NCBI GenBank assembly: GCA_021823385.1 | Contig: JAKAOC010000121.1 | Span: 1 to 6,876, forward strand | Source of the DNA: Actinomycetes bacterium | GTDB lineage: Bacteria > Actinomycetota > Acidimicrobiia > Acidimicrobiales > Acidimicrobiaceae | Length of the DNA: 6,876 nucleotides | Direction: 5' to 3' | Shown here: one piece after another, positions 1 to 6,334 of the stretch | How positions within the stretch are numbered: position 1 is the first letter of the stretch | Layout: every line of letters starts with the position of its first letter | Program-made: the position numbers and the translations under genes | The notes under the pieces: generated by a model | The model's database searches: none | What the model was told of the DNA's origin: nothing | What the model saw: the letters and a program-made list of their open reading frames with translations, nothing else

Positions 1-180
1 AGGCAGAGCCGGTGGCCGAGGCAGAGCCGGTGGCCGAGGCAGAGCCGGTGGCCGAGGCAGAGCCGGTGGCCGAGGCAGAGCCGGTGGCCGAGGCAGAGCC
101 GGTGGCCGAGGCAGAGCCGGTGGCCGAGGCAGAGCCGGTGGCCGAGGCAGAGCCGGTGGCCGAGGCAGAGCCGGTGGCCG
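1..180 (+). repeat. Perfect 18-bp tandem array (10 copies), coding for EAEPVA repeats
   Basis: The unit AGGCAGAGCCGGTGGCCG is repeated ten times with no mismatch from the first base of the window, so the array probably continues upstream. It is a multiple of three and has no stop in any frame. In the frame of the following E1 gene it encodes Glu-Ala-Glu-Pro-Val-Ala, with two negative charges per unit, the composition of a flexible, disordered linker. The other forward frames give RQSRWP or GRAGGR, which look less like protein. Identity at third codon positions points to recent expansion, gene conversion or an assembly effect. The copy number should be treated as provisional because such arrays collapse or break in short-read assemblies. 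Confidence 0.97.
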
Positions 181-2318
181 AAAGCTCCCAGGAATCTTCA
201 GCACGGTCTGGACATGTCGATGATTCATCCACGGAAAAGACAAGTGAATCGATGCCGGAGGCAGGAATGATTGGAGAAACGGAAACCGTAGGAGAGCAAC
301 CCCTATCACGTCATGCAAAGCTGGGAATGGAAGACATCGACGTCTTGTGGATGTACCGCAAGATGGTCGAGGCACGGATCCTCGACCAGAAGATGTGGAA
401 CCTCAATCGGTCCGGTAGGACACCATTCGCGATATCCTCCCAGGGTCACGAGGCCACTCACCTCGGAATCGCAGCCGCTGTGCGCCCTGGCAGCGACTGG
501 GTCCTTCCCTACTATCGCGACCTCGGCCTAGTCCTGGGCTTGGGGACTTCGGAGAACGAGATACTTCTTGCGCACCTGGCCAAGGCCAACGACCGCATGT
601 CCGGAGGTCGCCAGATGCCCAACCACTGGAGCGTGCCGGAACTACGGATAGTCACCGGATCATCTCCCATCGCCACGCAGCTTCCCCACGCGGTCGGGAT
701 AGCCCTGGGAATACAGCGCCGAGAGCAGGACGAGGTGGTCTTCACGACCTTCGGGGAGGGGGCCACGTCCAAGGGCGACTTCCATGAAGCACTGAACTTC
801 GCGAGCATCCACCATCTACCGGTGGTGTTCATTTGTGAAAACAACGGGTACGCCATTTCCGTGCCGCTCGAGCTCGAAAGCGCGGTCAGCGACGTTGGCC
901 TCCGCGCTTCGGGATACGGGATGTTTTCGACCATCGTCGACGGCAATGACCCGCTGGCCGTCTACGAAGCGGCTAGCGAAGCGCGTGAGCGCGCGGTAAG
1001 CGGGATGGGTCCGACCCTCATAGAAGCGAAGACCTACCGGTTCATGGCGCACACTTCGGACGACGACGACCGCACTTATCGTTCAGCCGAAGAGGTGGAA
1101 GCAGCGAAGCAGCGTGATCCGCTGGTCACCTTCGGACGATACCTGCGGGAGTCGGGCCTCTTGACAGAGGAAGACGACCTGCAGCTCTGGAGCGAACTAA
1201 AAGCCGCCGTCGACGTCGAGGCCGAATGGGCCCTCGCCGAGGCGGCACCCGATCCCAGCACCGCCCTTGATGGCGTCTATTCCAGGCCAATCGCCTTCGA
1301 AGAGCCGGCACGCTTCGGAGAGTCCCCGGGAACCCAAGGCAAAGAAGTCACGCTGCTCGAGGCGATCCGAAGCACGCTCGGCACGTTGCTCGAAGAGTTT
1401 CCCCAGGCGGTGATCATCGGCGAAGACGTCGGCAAGCGCGGTGGCGTCTTCAAGGCGACCGAGGGACTTGTTGCCAAGTTTGGCGGCGAAAGGGTCATGG
1501 ATAGCCCGCTAGCCGAGTCGAGCATCGTCGGAATCGGAATCGGCCTCGCCATCGCAGGCAAGTTGCCGATCGTCGAGATTCAGTTCGCGGACTTCATCCA
1601 TTCGGCCTATGACCAAATCGTTTCCGAGGCGGCACGCATCCACTACCGCTCCAAGGGTGCGTACTCGTGCCCGCTCGTGATACGCACGCCTTACGGTGCC
1701 GGCGTTCATGGGGCCCTCTACCACTCGCAGTCGATCGAGGCGACATATGCCCACATTCCCGGGATCAAGGTTGTCGCGCCTTCGACGCCCGAGGATGCGG
1801 CCGGACTGCTCAGGGCAGCGCTGCTCGATCCCGACCCGGTTCTCTTCCTGGAACACAAGAAGGCGTACAGGCTGGTCAAGGGAAACTTGCCGGAAAAGGT
1901 GCCCGAGATCCCAATCGGCAGAGCGTCGATCGTAAGGCCTGGGAGGGACCTCTCGATCATCACCTACGGCCTCATGCGCCATTACGTGGAGGCCATCGCC
2001 GAGGAGCTGGCGGATCGAGCCAGCATCGAAGTGATCGACCTGAGAACCATAGCTCCGCTCGACGTCGCCACCATCGTCGATTCCGCCAAAAGATGCTCGA
2101 AGGTACTGGTGGTGCACGAGGACAACGAAGCCTTCGGTGTCGGCGCAGAGGTGGCGGCCAAGATCACCGAAGAGGCCTTCTTCTATCTGGATGCGCCGGT
2201 AAAGCGCGTTGCCGCTCCGATGGTGCCGATCGCCCCGTTCGCGTCATCGCTGGAGGAGCAGGTCATCGTGACCCCGGAGAAGATCCGGCGTGCAGCGATA
2301 GAACTGCTCGAGTTCTAG
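3..2318 (+). CDS. 2-oxoacid dehydrogenase E1, fused alpha and beta subunits, 5' partial
   Basis: This is the thiamine-diphosphate-dependent E1 of a pyruvate/branched-chain 2-oxoacid dehydrogenase complex. It decarboxylates a 2-oxoacid and acylates the lipoyl group of E2 in the cytoplasm. Numbering here counts the GTG at 12 as residue 1. Residues 1-56 are EAEPVA repeats and about 57-103 are a Ser/Glu-rich linker. The alpha domain (about 104-430) has the ThDP/Mg motif G248-E-G250 followed 26 residues later by N277-N278, and the loop motif H347-T-S-D-D. The beta domain (about 446-768) has GEDVG, the cofactor-activating glutamate E502 in PLAES, H571 in YHSQS, and HEDNEAFG near the end. The beta part is of normal E1-beta length. 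Such alpha/beta fusions are known in several bacterial phyla. The frame is open to the window edge, so the true start may be upstream; an ATG at 267 is a serious alternative (683 aa). Whether the substrate is pyruvate or a branched-chain oxoacid cannot be decided. No E2 or E3 gene is in the window. Confidence 0.93.
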   Translation, partial: AEPVAEAEPVAEAEPVAEAEPVAEAEPVAEAEPVAEAEPVAEAEPVAEAEPVAEAEPVAESSQESSARSGHVDDSSTEKTSESMPEAGMIGETETVGEQPLSRHAKLGMEDIDVLWMYRKMVEARILDQKMWNLNRSGRTPFAISSQGHEATHLGIAAAVRPGSDWVLPYYRDLGLVLGLGTSENEILLAHLAKANDRMSGGRQMPNHWSVPELRIVTGSSPIATQLPHAVGIALGIQRREQDEVVFTTFGEGATSKGDFHEALNFASIHHLPVVFICENNGYAISVPLELESAVSDVGLRASGYGMFSTIVDGNDPLAVYEAASEARERAVSGMGPTLIEAKTYRFMAHTSDDDDRTYRSAEEVEAAKQRDPLVTFGRYLRESGLLTEEDDLQLWSELKAAVDVEAEWALAEAAPDPSTALDGVYSRPIAFEEPARFGESPGTQGKEVTLLEAIRSTLGTLLEEFPQAVIIGEDVGKRGGVFKATEGLVAKFGGERVMDSPLAESSIVGIGIGLAIAGKLPIVEIQFADFIHSAYDQIVSEAARIHYRSKGAYSCPLVIRTPYGAGVHGALYHSQSIEATYAHIPGIKVVAPSTPEDAAGLLRAALLDPDPVLFLEHKKAYRLVKGNLPEKVPEIPIGRASIVRPGRDLSIITYGLMRHYVEAIAEELADRASIEVIDLRTIAPLDVATIVDSAKRCSKVLVVHEDNEAFGVGAEVAAKITEEAFFYLDAPVKRVAAPMVPIAPFASSLEEQVIVTPEKIRRAAIELLEF
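257..269 (+). promoter_or_regulatory. Shine-Dalgarno plus ATG: alternative E1 start
   Basis: GGAGG at 257-261 lies 5 nt before an in-frame ATG at 267-269, a near-ideal ribosome binding site. Starting here removes the repeat array and most of the Ser/Glu-rich linker but keeps both E1 domains whole. The same ATG overlaps a TGA (268-270) that closes another forward frame, which is open from base 1. The in-frame stretch from 180 to 266 has only 12 of 29 codons ending in G or C, lower than the body of the gene. The site may be the only start, a second start, or chance. Confidence 0.45.
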
Positions 2319-2328
2319 GGCCCGGAGG

Positions 2329-2730
2329 TCAGCTCCCCAATTCAGCCAGCAGACCCTCGACCAAGGTGCGGATCTGGTCTCGGATAGGCCGCACCTCGTC
2401 GAGCGGTCGCCCGGCCGGGTCTTCGAGTTCCCAGTCCAGGTACCGCTTGCCCGGATACACCGGGCACGTGTCGCCGCAACCCATGGTGATGACGACGTCG
2501 ACGGCACGCACGTCCACCTCTGCAAGCGCCTTAGGCAACTCGGCGGCGATATCAATGCCGATCTCGGCCATGGCCGCCACGGCCACGGGATTGAGCGCAT
2601 CCGCCGGCAGGCTGCCCGCCGACAGGACGTCTACACGCCCCGCGCCCAGGTTCCGCATGAAGCCGGCAGCCATCTGACTGCGGCCGGCGTTGTGAACGCA
2701 CACGAAGAGGACAGTTGGTAAGGTCGGCAC
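2329..2730 (-). CDS. arsC: Arsenate reductase, low-molecular-weight phosphatase family
   Basis: Predicted cytoplasmic enzyme of 133 residues that reduces arsenate to arsenite, giving ArsB its substrate. The start is the GTG at 2730, set by AGGAGG four bases upstream. The frame stays open for 26 more codons to 2808, but that stretch is control DNA shared with arsR and has no conserved content. The LMW-PTP P-loop C11-V-H-N-A-G-R17 (C-x5-R) gives the nucleophilic cysteine, and D104 in EDPAGRP fits the general-acid Asp-Pro. C85 and C89 lie in TMGCGDTCP. Their 4-residue spacing is shorter than the 7-residue spacing of Cys82/Cys89 in the thioredoxin-coupled staphylococcal enzyme. The reductant is therefore unclear, and a mycothiol route is possible if the host is an actinobacterium. 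The gene diverges from arsRB and ends tail to tail with E1, 10 bp apart. A protein tyrosine phosphatase is less likely given the ars context. Confidence 0.93.
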   Translation of the reverse strand: MPTLPTVLFVCVHNAGRSQMAAGFMRNLGAGRVDVLSAGSLPADALNPVAVAAMAEIGIDIAAELPKALAEVDVRAVDVVITMGCGDTCPVYPGKRYLDWELEDPAGRPLDEVRPIRDQIRTLVEGLLAELGS

Positions 2731-2734
2731 GGAT

Positions 2735-2740
2735 CCTCCT
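2735..2740 (-). promoter_or_regulatory. arsC ribosome binding site
   Basis: The minus strand reads AGGAGG, a full anti-16S match, followed by ATCC and then the GTG start at 2730. It decides the arsC start against the longer open frame beginning at 2808. The frame after this GTG runs directly into the first beta strand and P-loop (PTLPTVLFVCV), as expected for this family. Confidence 0.85.
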
Positions 2741-2748
2741 GCGGATTC

Positions 2749-2768
2749 ATATCTACGAAGATCAATAT
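2749..2768. promoter_or_regulatory. Probable ArsR operator in the arsC-arsR divergent region
   Basis: The 20 bp ATATCTACGAAGATCAATAT form an imperfect inverted repeat with ATAT at both ends (5 of 10 positions pair). A second palindrome, ATCTACGAAGAT at 2751-2762, is nested inside with 5 of 6 positions paired. The patch is conspicuously AT-rich in GC-rich DNA and sits between the divergent arsC and arsR starts, where an ArsR-family repressor would be expected to bind. On the minus strand it contains TATATT (2764-2769), a plausible arsC -10 box. TCGACA (2784-2789) resembles a -35 box, but the 14-bp spacer is short. Binding would block arsC directly and might also affect arsR. No experimental consensus was checked. 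Confidence 0.5.
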
Positions 2769-2796
2769 ATTCCGCACCCCGAGTGTCGACCGGCCA

Positions 2797-2802
2797 TAGA
2801 AT
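2797..2802 (+). promoter_or_regulatory. Possible -10 box of a leaderless arsRB transcript
   Basis: TAGAAT matches TATAAT at five of six bases and ends 6 bp before the first arsR GTG at 2809, so transcription would begin at or next to the start codon. None of the possible arsR starts (2809, 2815, 2842) has a Shine-Dalgarno sequence, and a TAG at 2797-2799 closes the frame upstream. Both facts fit leaderless translation, which is common in actinobacteria. No good -35 box is visible, so the call stays tentative. Confidence 0.4.
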
Positions 2803-2808
2803 CACCAT

Positions 2809-3189
2809 GTGCTCGTGTCCCCCGCCGATTCAAACGCGCCCGTGTGCGCCACTGAGAACCAAGATCCCTTGGACTTCAACGTCGCCGCAGCTGCGGCAGG
2901 CACGCTGGCGGCCCTGTCCGATCCAGTCCGATTGCAGATTCTCGATCTCATTCGCCGATCGGCGAACGGGGCCATCTGCGCCTGCACCTTCACAGAGCCG
3001 GTGAAGCGATCGCAACCCACCGTGAGTCACCATCTGAAAGTCCTTGCCGAGGCGGGCCTGGTTTCGACGGAGCGGCGAGGAAGGTGGATCTGGTACTCGC
3101 TCAGTGATCGCGGCCGCGCTGCGCTGGGCGCAGTGGACGTCGTTTTATCGCCCGATGCGATGCCGGACCATGCCGGAGGGCTCGCCTGA
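2809..3189 (+). CDS. arsR: ArsR-family arsenite-responsive repressor
   Basis: A 126-residue winged-helix repressor of the ArsR/SmtB family, predicted to release its operator when arsenite or antimonite binds. The sensor motif C57-A-C59 lies just before the recognition helix ([12 protein letters not shown], 68-79). This corresponds to the CVC pair of the Escherichia coli ArsR metal site. [13 protein letters not shown] (36-48) is the usual helix before it, and the wing follows at about 84-98 ([15 protein letters not shown]). A further cysteine, C13, in the N-terminal tail may add a third thiol ligand, but this is only a suggestion. The start is the first GTG after an in-frame TAG at 2797; a GTG at 2815 is equally possible, and neither has an SD. 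arsB begins four bases after the stop, so the two genes are almost certainly one transcript. The sensed metal is inferred from the CxC motif and the neighbours. Confidence 0.93.
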   Translation: MLVSPADSNAPVCATENQDPLDFNVAAAAAGTLAALSDPVRLQILDLIRRSANGAICACTFTEPVKRSQPTVSHHLKVLAEAGLVSTERRGRWIWYSLSDRGRAALGAVDVVLSPDAMPDHAGGLA

Positions 3190-3193
3190 ACGC

Positions 3194-4519
3194 ATGGCAG
3201 TAGCGATCATCATCTTCATCGCGACGCTCGCGCTGATTGTCTGGCAGCCTCGAGGGCTCGGCATCGGCTACAGCGCAACCGCCGGCGCATTGGTGGCGCT
3301 TGCGACCGGCGTGATCACCCCATCGAACATCCCTGAGGTGTGGCACATCGTCTGGAACGCGACTCTCACCTTTGTCGCGCTCATCGTGATCTCGCTGGTC
3401 TTGAACGAAGCCGGCTTCTTCAAATTCGCAGCCCTCCACGTGGGTGAATGGGGAGGTGGCAGCTCCAAGCGCCTATTCGTAATGATCATCCTGCTCGGCG
3501 CGGCCATATCGGCGATATTTGCGAACGACGGCGCGGCGCTGATCCTCACTCCTATCGTGCTCGAGATGCTGCTTGCACTGGGCTTTTCGGCCACGGCCAG
3601 CTTTGCCTTCGTCATGGCAAGCGGCTTCATCGCTGACACGGGCAGCCTGCCTTTCGTCGTTTCCAACCTGGTCAACATCGTCTCAGCGGACTACTTCCAC
3701 ATCGGCTTCATCTCCTTTGCGGCGGTCATGGTGCCGGTCGACCTCGTTTCCGTCGCTGCCAGCACCGGAGCCCTATTCCTCTTCTTCCGCCGCCATATCT
3801 CGCACGACTACAATCGCGATGCGCTGCAAAGACCGGCAAGTGCCATCACCGACCATCCCACCTTCCGCGCAGGCTGGGTGGTCCTCGCGGTTCTGCTGGC
3901 CGGCTACTTCGTGGCCGACCCGCTCGGAGTGCCCATTTCCGCTATAGCCGGGGCAGGCGCCGTGGCTCTGCTCCTGGTCGCGGGAAGGCATCATCTCCCT
4001 GGGCGGCGCAACCGCCAAAGCGAGGAGGGGGAGGCGGATATAGACGCTCTCCGAATCCTGCGTGGGGCGCCATGGCAAATAGTCATCTTCTCGCTCGGCA
4101 TGTACCTGGTGGTTTTCGGCCTGCGCAACGAGGGGCTCACCCGTTACCTCACGGACTTGATCCGGACCCTGGCAGCACACGGAACAGCGGCCAACGCATT
4201 GGGAGTCGGGTTCATCGTTGCAGTGCTCTCGGCCATCATGAACAACATGCCCACCGTGCTGATAGGCGCGCTATCAATCCACGCGGCAGGATCGGGGGCG
4301 CATCAGACGCTCGTCAGCGCCTACGCGAACGTCATCGGTGCGGACCTCGGACCCAAGATCACCCCGATCGGCTCGCTTGCCACGCTTCTTTGGCTGCATG
4401 TGCTGGAGCGTAAGGGTGTCCACGTCGGGTGGGGCACCTACTTCAAGAACGGCGTGATACTCACCCTGCCGGTTCTGCTGGTCACCCTCTTGGCGCTCAC
4501 GCTCACCGTCAGCCTCTAG
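3194..4519 (+). CDS. arsB: Arsenite/antimonite efflux pump ArsB
   Basis: An inner-membrane arsenite/antimonite exporter of the ArsB family (ion transporter superfamily), 441 residues, close to the 429 I recall for Escherichia coli ArsB. From the first helix the sequence follows ArsB closely: [20 protein letters not shown] (17-36), [13 protein letters not shown] (109-121), [20 protein letters not shown] (144-163), [20 protein letters not shown] (291-310), [13 protein letters not shown] (350-362) and [20 protein letters not shown] (384-403). These are typical ArsB segments, not Acr3. A charged loop at about 265-287 is roughly 12 residues longer than in the E. coli protein and accounts for most of the size difference. 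The ATG at 3194 starts right before the first membrane helix. The frame extends upstream, but only over arsR. GGAGGG lies about 13 bases upstream and arsR ends 4 bases before, so translation is probably coupled. No arsA ATPase is present, so the pump would be driven by the membrane potential. Confidence 0.96.
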   Translation: MAVAIIIFIATLALIVWQPRGLGIGYSATAGALVALATGVITPSNIPEVWHIVWNATLTFVALIVISLVLNEAGFFKFAALHVGEWGGGSSKRLFVMIILLGAAISAIFANDGAALILTPIVLEMLLALGFSATASFAFVMASGFIADTGSLPFVVSNLVNIVSADYFHIGFISFAAVMVPVDLVSVAASTGALFLFFRRHISHDYNRDALQRPASAITDHPTFRAGWVVLAVLLAGYFVADPLGVPISAIAGAGAVALLLVAGRHHLPGRRNRQSEEGEADIDALRILRGAPWQIVIFSLGMYLVVFGLRNEGLTRYLTDLIRTLAAHGTAANALGVGFIVAVLSAIMNNMPTVLIGALSIHAAGSGAHQTLVSAYANVIGADLGPKITPIGSLATLLWLHVLERKGVHVGWGTYFKNGVILTLPVLLVTLLALTLTVSL

Positions 4520-4625
4520 GAATAACCGAAACGCCGGGCGTACTTCCCGCCAATCCAGGCGAACCGCGACAGGTCAAGACGGACGGGCATTTCGCTGCGA
4601 AACTTGGCTGGTTCCAGCTGAATAT
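4520..4625. other. Intergenic region between convergent arsB and pyrE
   Basis: These 106 bases separate the stops of arsB (+) and pyrE (-). I see no gene and no strong terminator. Two short hairpins occur: CGGG/CCCG with a 7-base loop just after arsB, and TTTCG/CGAAA with a 3-base loop at 4590-4602. Neither is followed by a T-run, and both are too weak to call intrinsic terminators. Transcription may end by Rho or by collision. Confidence 0.6.
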
Positions 4626-4629
4626 TCAG
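4618..4629. repeat. Perfect 12-bp palindrome at the pyrE stop
   Basis: CTGAATATTCAG is identical to its reverse complement and covers the pyrE stop codon (4626-4628). It is AT-rich against its surroundings. It could be a protein-binding site or chance; as RNA it would need a loop, which leaves only a weak stem. Confidence 0.6.
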
Positions 4630-5252
4630 GCGCCCTCGTAGGCGAAGCCAAGATCCTCGGCGGTCACCAGCGCGACAAAGGGGATACCGTGCTCGCCGAC
4701 GATCTTCGCGACTGTGCCGCCGCGATCCACCACGGCGGTCACCATCACCACTTCGGCTCCCGCTTCACGGGCCACGTTCACGGCCTCCATGATCGAGGCG
4801 CCACGCGTTACCGCATCCTCGGTGATGACCACCCGTGTCCCTTCCCGCACGATGCCCGCAATCCGGCCTCCGGCTCCGTGATCCTTGGTCTCCTTGCGCA
4901 CGCTGAAGGAATAGAGCGGCCGGCCCGAGGCGGACGCCATGGCGGCGGTCGTGAAAGCGACGGGGTCCGCTCCCATGGTTAGCCCGCCGATTCCGTCCAC
5001 GTCGCCGGGAATGGTGCGAAGCATCAGCGACGCGACCAGGATTTGACCCGCCGGGTCACAGGCGGTCTTTTTCGCGTCGATGAACCACCCGCTCTTGCGG
5101 CCCGACTTCAGCACGAAATCGCCCCGCAGCACCGCAAAGTGGTTGAGATGGGCTACCAGCATTTCCTTGAGCTTCTCGTCGGACAGTGCCTGAGCCTCTT
5201 CAAAGGTGCGCGGATATGCAGCGCCCTCTGATGCCGTACCAGCCGAGTTCAA
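4626..5252 (-). CDS. pyrE: Orotate phosphoribosyltransferase
   Basis: Transfers the phosphoribosyl group of PRPP to orotate, giving orotidine 5'-monophosphate, in de novo pyrimidine synthesis; cytoplasmic, usually a dimer. The product is 208 residues, within the usual range. LRGDFVLKSGRKSGWFIDAK (42-61) is the N-terminal substrate region. VRKETKDHG (118-126) is the family's flexible catalytic loop, with K120, K123 and H125. VVITEDAVTRGAS (141-153) is the PRPP-binding motif with acidic residues E145-D146; it reads ED-AVTRG where many family members have DD-(V/I)-x-TTG. The start is a TTG overlapping the purM TGA (TTGA). It is supported by GGGGAG eight bases upstream, inside purM. About 25 residues precede the conserved core, so a later start cannot be excluded. 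It is the last visible gene of the purF-purM-pyrE unit and converges on arsB. Confidence 0.93.
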   Translation of the reverse strand: MNSAGTASEGAAYPRTFEEAQALSDEKLKEMLVAHLNHFAVLRGDFVLKSGRKSGWFIDAKKTACDPAGQILVASLMLRTIPGDVDGIGGLTMGADPVAFTTAAMASASGRPLYSFSVRKETKDHGAGGRIAGIVREGTRVVITEDAVTRGASIMEAVNVAREAGAEVVMVTAVVDRGGTVAKIVGEHGIPFVALVTAEDLGFAYEGA

Positions 5253-6334
5253 CGCTCCCGCTCCCCAACTATCTCGCCGATCACATAACCGCGCCTCCCC
5301 AGGCTCTCGAGAGCCGGCAAGACGCTAGATGCCACTTCGGATGTCACTACGAGCGCCATCCCGATACCCATGTTGAAGACGCGGCGCATCTCCGCCGTTT
5401 CGATCCCCCCGCGCTCCTGGATGATCTGGAAGATCCCCGGTGCCTCCCACGCCTTGAAGTCGATGTCGGGGGCCAAACCTTCCGGCAGCGCCCGGGAGAG
5501 ATTCGAGATCAGTCCGCCACCGGTTATGTGGGCCGCGGCCTTGATCTCGAGCTCGCCGGCGAGGGCCTGAAGCACGGGTGAGTAGAGAACGCTCGGATCC
5601 AGCAGCTCGTCCAGGATGGATACGCCTGCCTGGCTCCCGGGCTGATTGGCGAGTTCAAGAAACCGCTGATGATCGGCCTCGCTCGCCCCTGGGTCCGACA
5701 GGGACCCGAACAGGGCACGGCGGGCGAGGCTGAAGCCGTTGGAGCGCAGATTGGGCGAATCTATGCCTACGACCAGATCGCCCTTGCTTACGCGCTGCGG
5801 TCCCCACAACTCGCTCTTCTCCGCCACTCCCACCACGAAGCCGGCCAGATCGAAATGGCCGTCGGGCATGGACCCCGGGTGCTCAGCCATCTCTCCACCG
5901 ATCAGGGCCGCCCCGCACTGACTCGCGCCAAGGGCAACACCCTCCACGAGGTCCGCGGCCATAGAGGACTCCAAGCGGCCCACCGATAGGTAGTCGAGGA
6001 GGAAGAGTGGCTTGGCGCCCAGCACCGCTATATCGTCCACGCACATCGCCACCAGGTCGATACCGATCGTGGAGTAGCGGCGCGCAAGGGAGGCCAAATA
6101 TGCCTTGGTACCCACACCGTCAGTGGAAGATACCAGCACAGGCTCTCGATAGCCGGCGGTGTCGAGCTGGAAGAGGCCGCCGAAACCGCCGATGGAGGAG
6201 AGCACTCCGGGAATGGACGTAGCGGCCACGGACTTGCGAATCCGGTCGACGGCGAGTTCGCCTTCAGCAATATCGACGCCGGAGGCCGCGTAGCTGAGGT
6301 TTGAAAGCGCTTCCTCGGGATCGCTTGGGCTCAT
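5249..6334 (-). CDS. purM: Phosphoribosylformylglycinamidine cyclo-ligase (AIR synthetase)
   Basis: Closes the imidazole ring of purines, converting FGAM and ATP to aminoimidazole ribonucleotide, ADP and phosphate, in the cytoplasm. The product is 361 residues, normal for PurM. It begins with the usual YAASGVDIAEGELAVDRI (15-32). Key motifs are STDGVGTK (70-77, ATP/Mg), MCVDDIAVLGAKPLFLLDYL (97-116), GGEMAEHPG (146-154), SNGFSLARR, then HITGGGLISNLSRALPEG and FNMGIGMALVV in the C-terminal half. GGEMAEHPG replaces the GGETAEMPG known from E. coli; AEHPG is a style I associate with actinobacteria. The ATG at 6334 overlaps the purF TGA (ATGA), which sets the start. The open frame runs on upstream to 6580, but only as a shadow of purF. 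There is no strong SD, as expected for coupled translation from purF. The stop overlaps the pyrE TTG. Confidence 0.96.
   Translation of the reverse strand: MSPSDPEEALSNLSYAASGVDIAEGELAVDRIRKSVAATSIPGVLSSIGGFGGLFQLDTAGYREPVLVSSTDGVGTKAYLASLARRYSTIGIDLVAMCVDDIAVLGAKPLFLLDYLSVGRLESSMAADLVEGVALGASQCGAALIGGEMAEHPGSMPDGHFDLAGFVVGVAEKSELWGPQRVSKGDLVVGIDSPNLRSNGFSLARRALFGSLSDPGASEADHQRFLELANQPGSQAGVSILDELLDPSVLYSPVLQALAGELEIKAAAHITGGGLISNLSRALPEGLAPDIDFKAWEAPGIFQIIQERGGIETAEMRRVFNMGIGMALVVTSEVASSVLPALESLGRRGYVIGEIVGERER

Noticed and set aside
1..180. CRISPR array
   Set aside because: The 18-bp units abut with no spacers and keep a reading frame, so this is a coding tandem repeat.
1..270. Alternative frame through the repeats (RQSRWP units) ending in TGA at 268-270
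   Set aside because: It is open across the window edge and ends on the ATG at 267, but its Arg/Trp-rich translation is unlike a real protein; the EAEPVA frame is more credible. It is mentioned only because it bears on the E1 start.
1509..2117. Long open frame (202 codons) antisense to the E1 beta domain
   Set aside because: It lies entirely over a well-conserved enzyme domain, shows no recognisable motif and has odd composition; it is a GC-rich shadow frame.
2319..2345. Possible terminator between E1 and arsC (GGAG/CTCC hairpin)
   Set aside because: The stem is only four base pairs, inside the arsC coding end, with no T-run.
1667..2677. 336-codon forward frame spanning the E1 end and the arsC antisense
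   Set aside because: It crosses two confidently assigned genes in other frames, and its Arg/Ser/Gly-rich translation resembles no protein family.
2731..2808. 26-codon N-terminal extension of arsC up to 2808
   Set aside because: It would code through the operator region and place the P-loop unusually far from the N-terminus; AGGAGG before the GTG at 2730 marks the real start.
3044..3193. 50-codon upstream extension of arsB over arsR
   Set aside because: It overlaps the conserved wing of ArsR in another frame, and ArsB similarity begins at the ATG at 3194.
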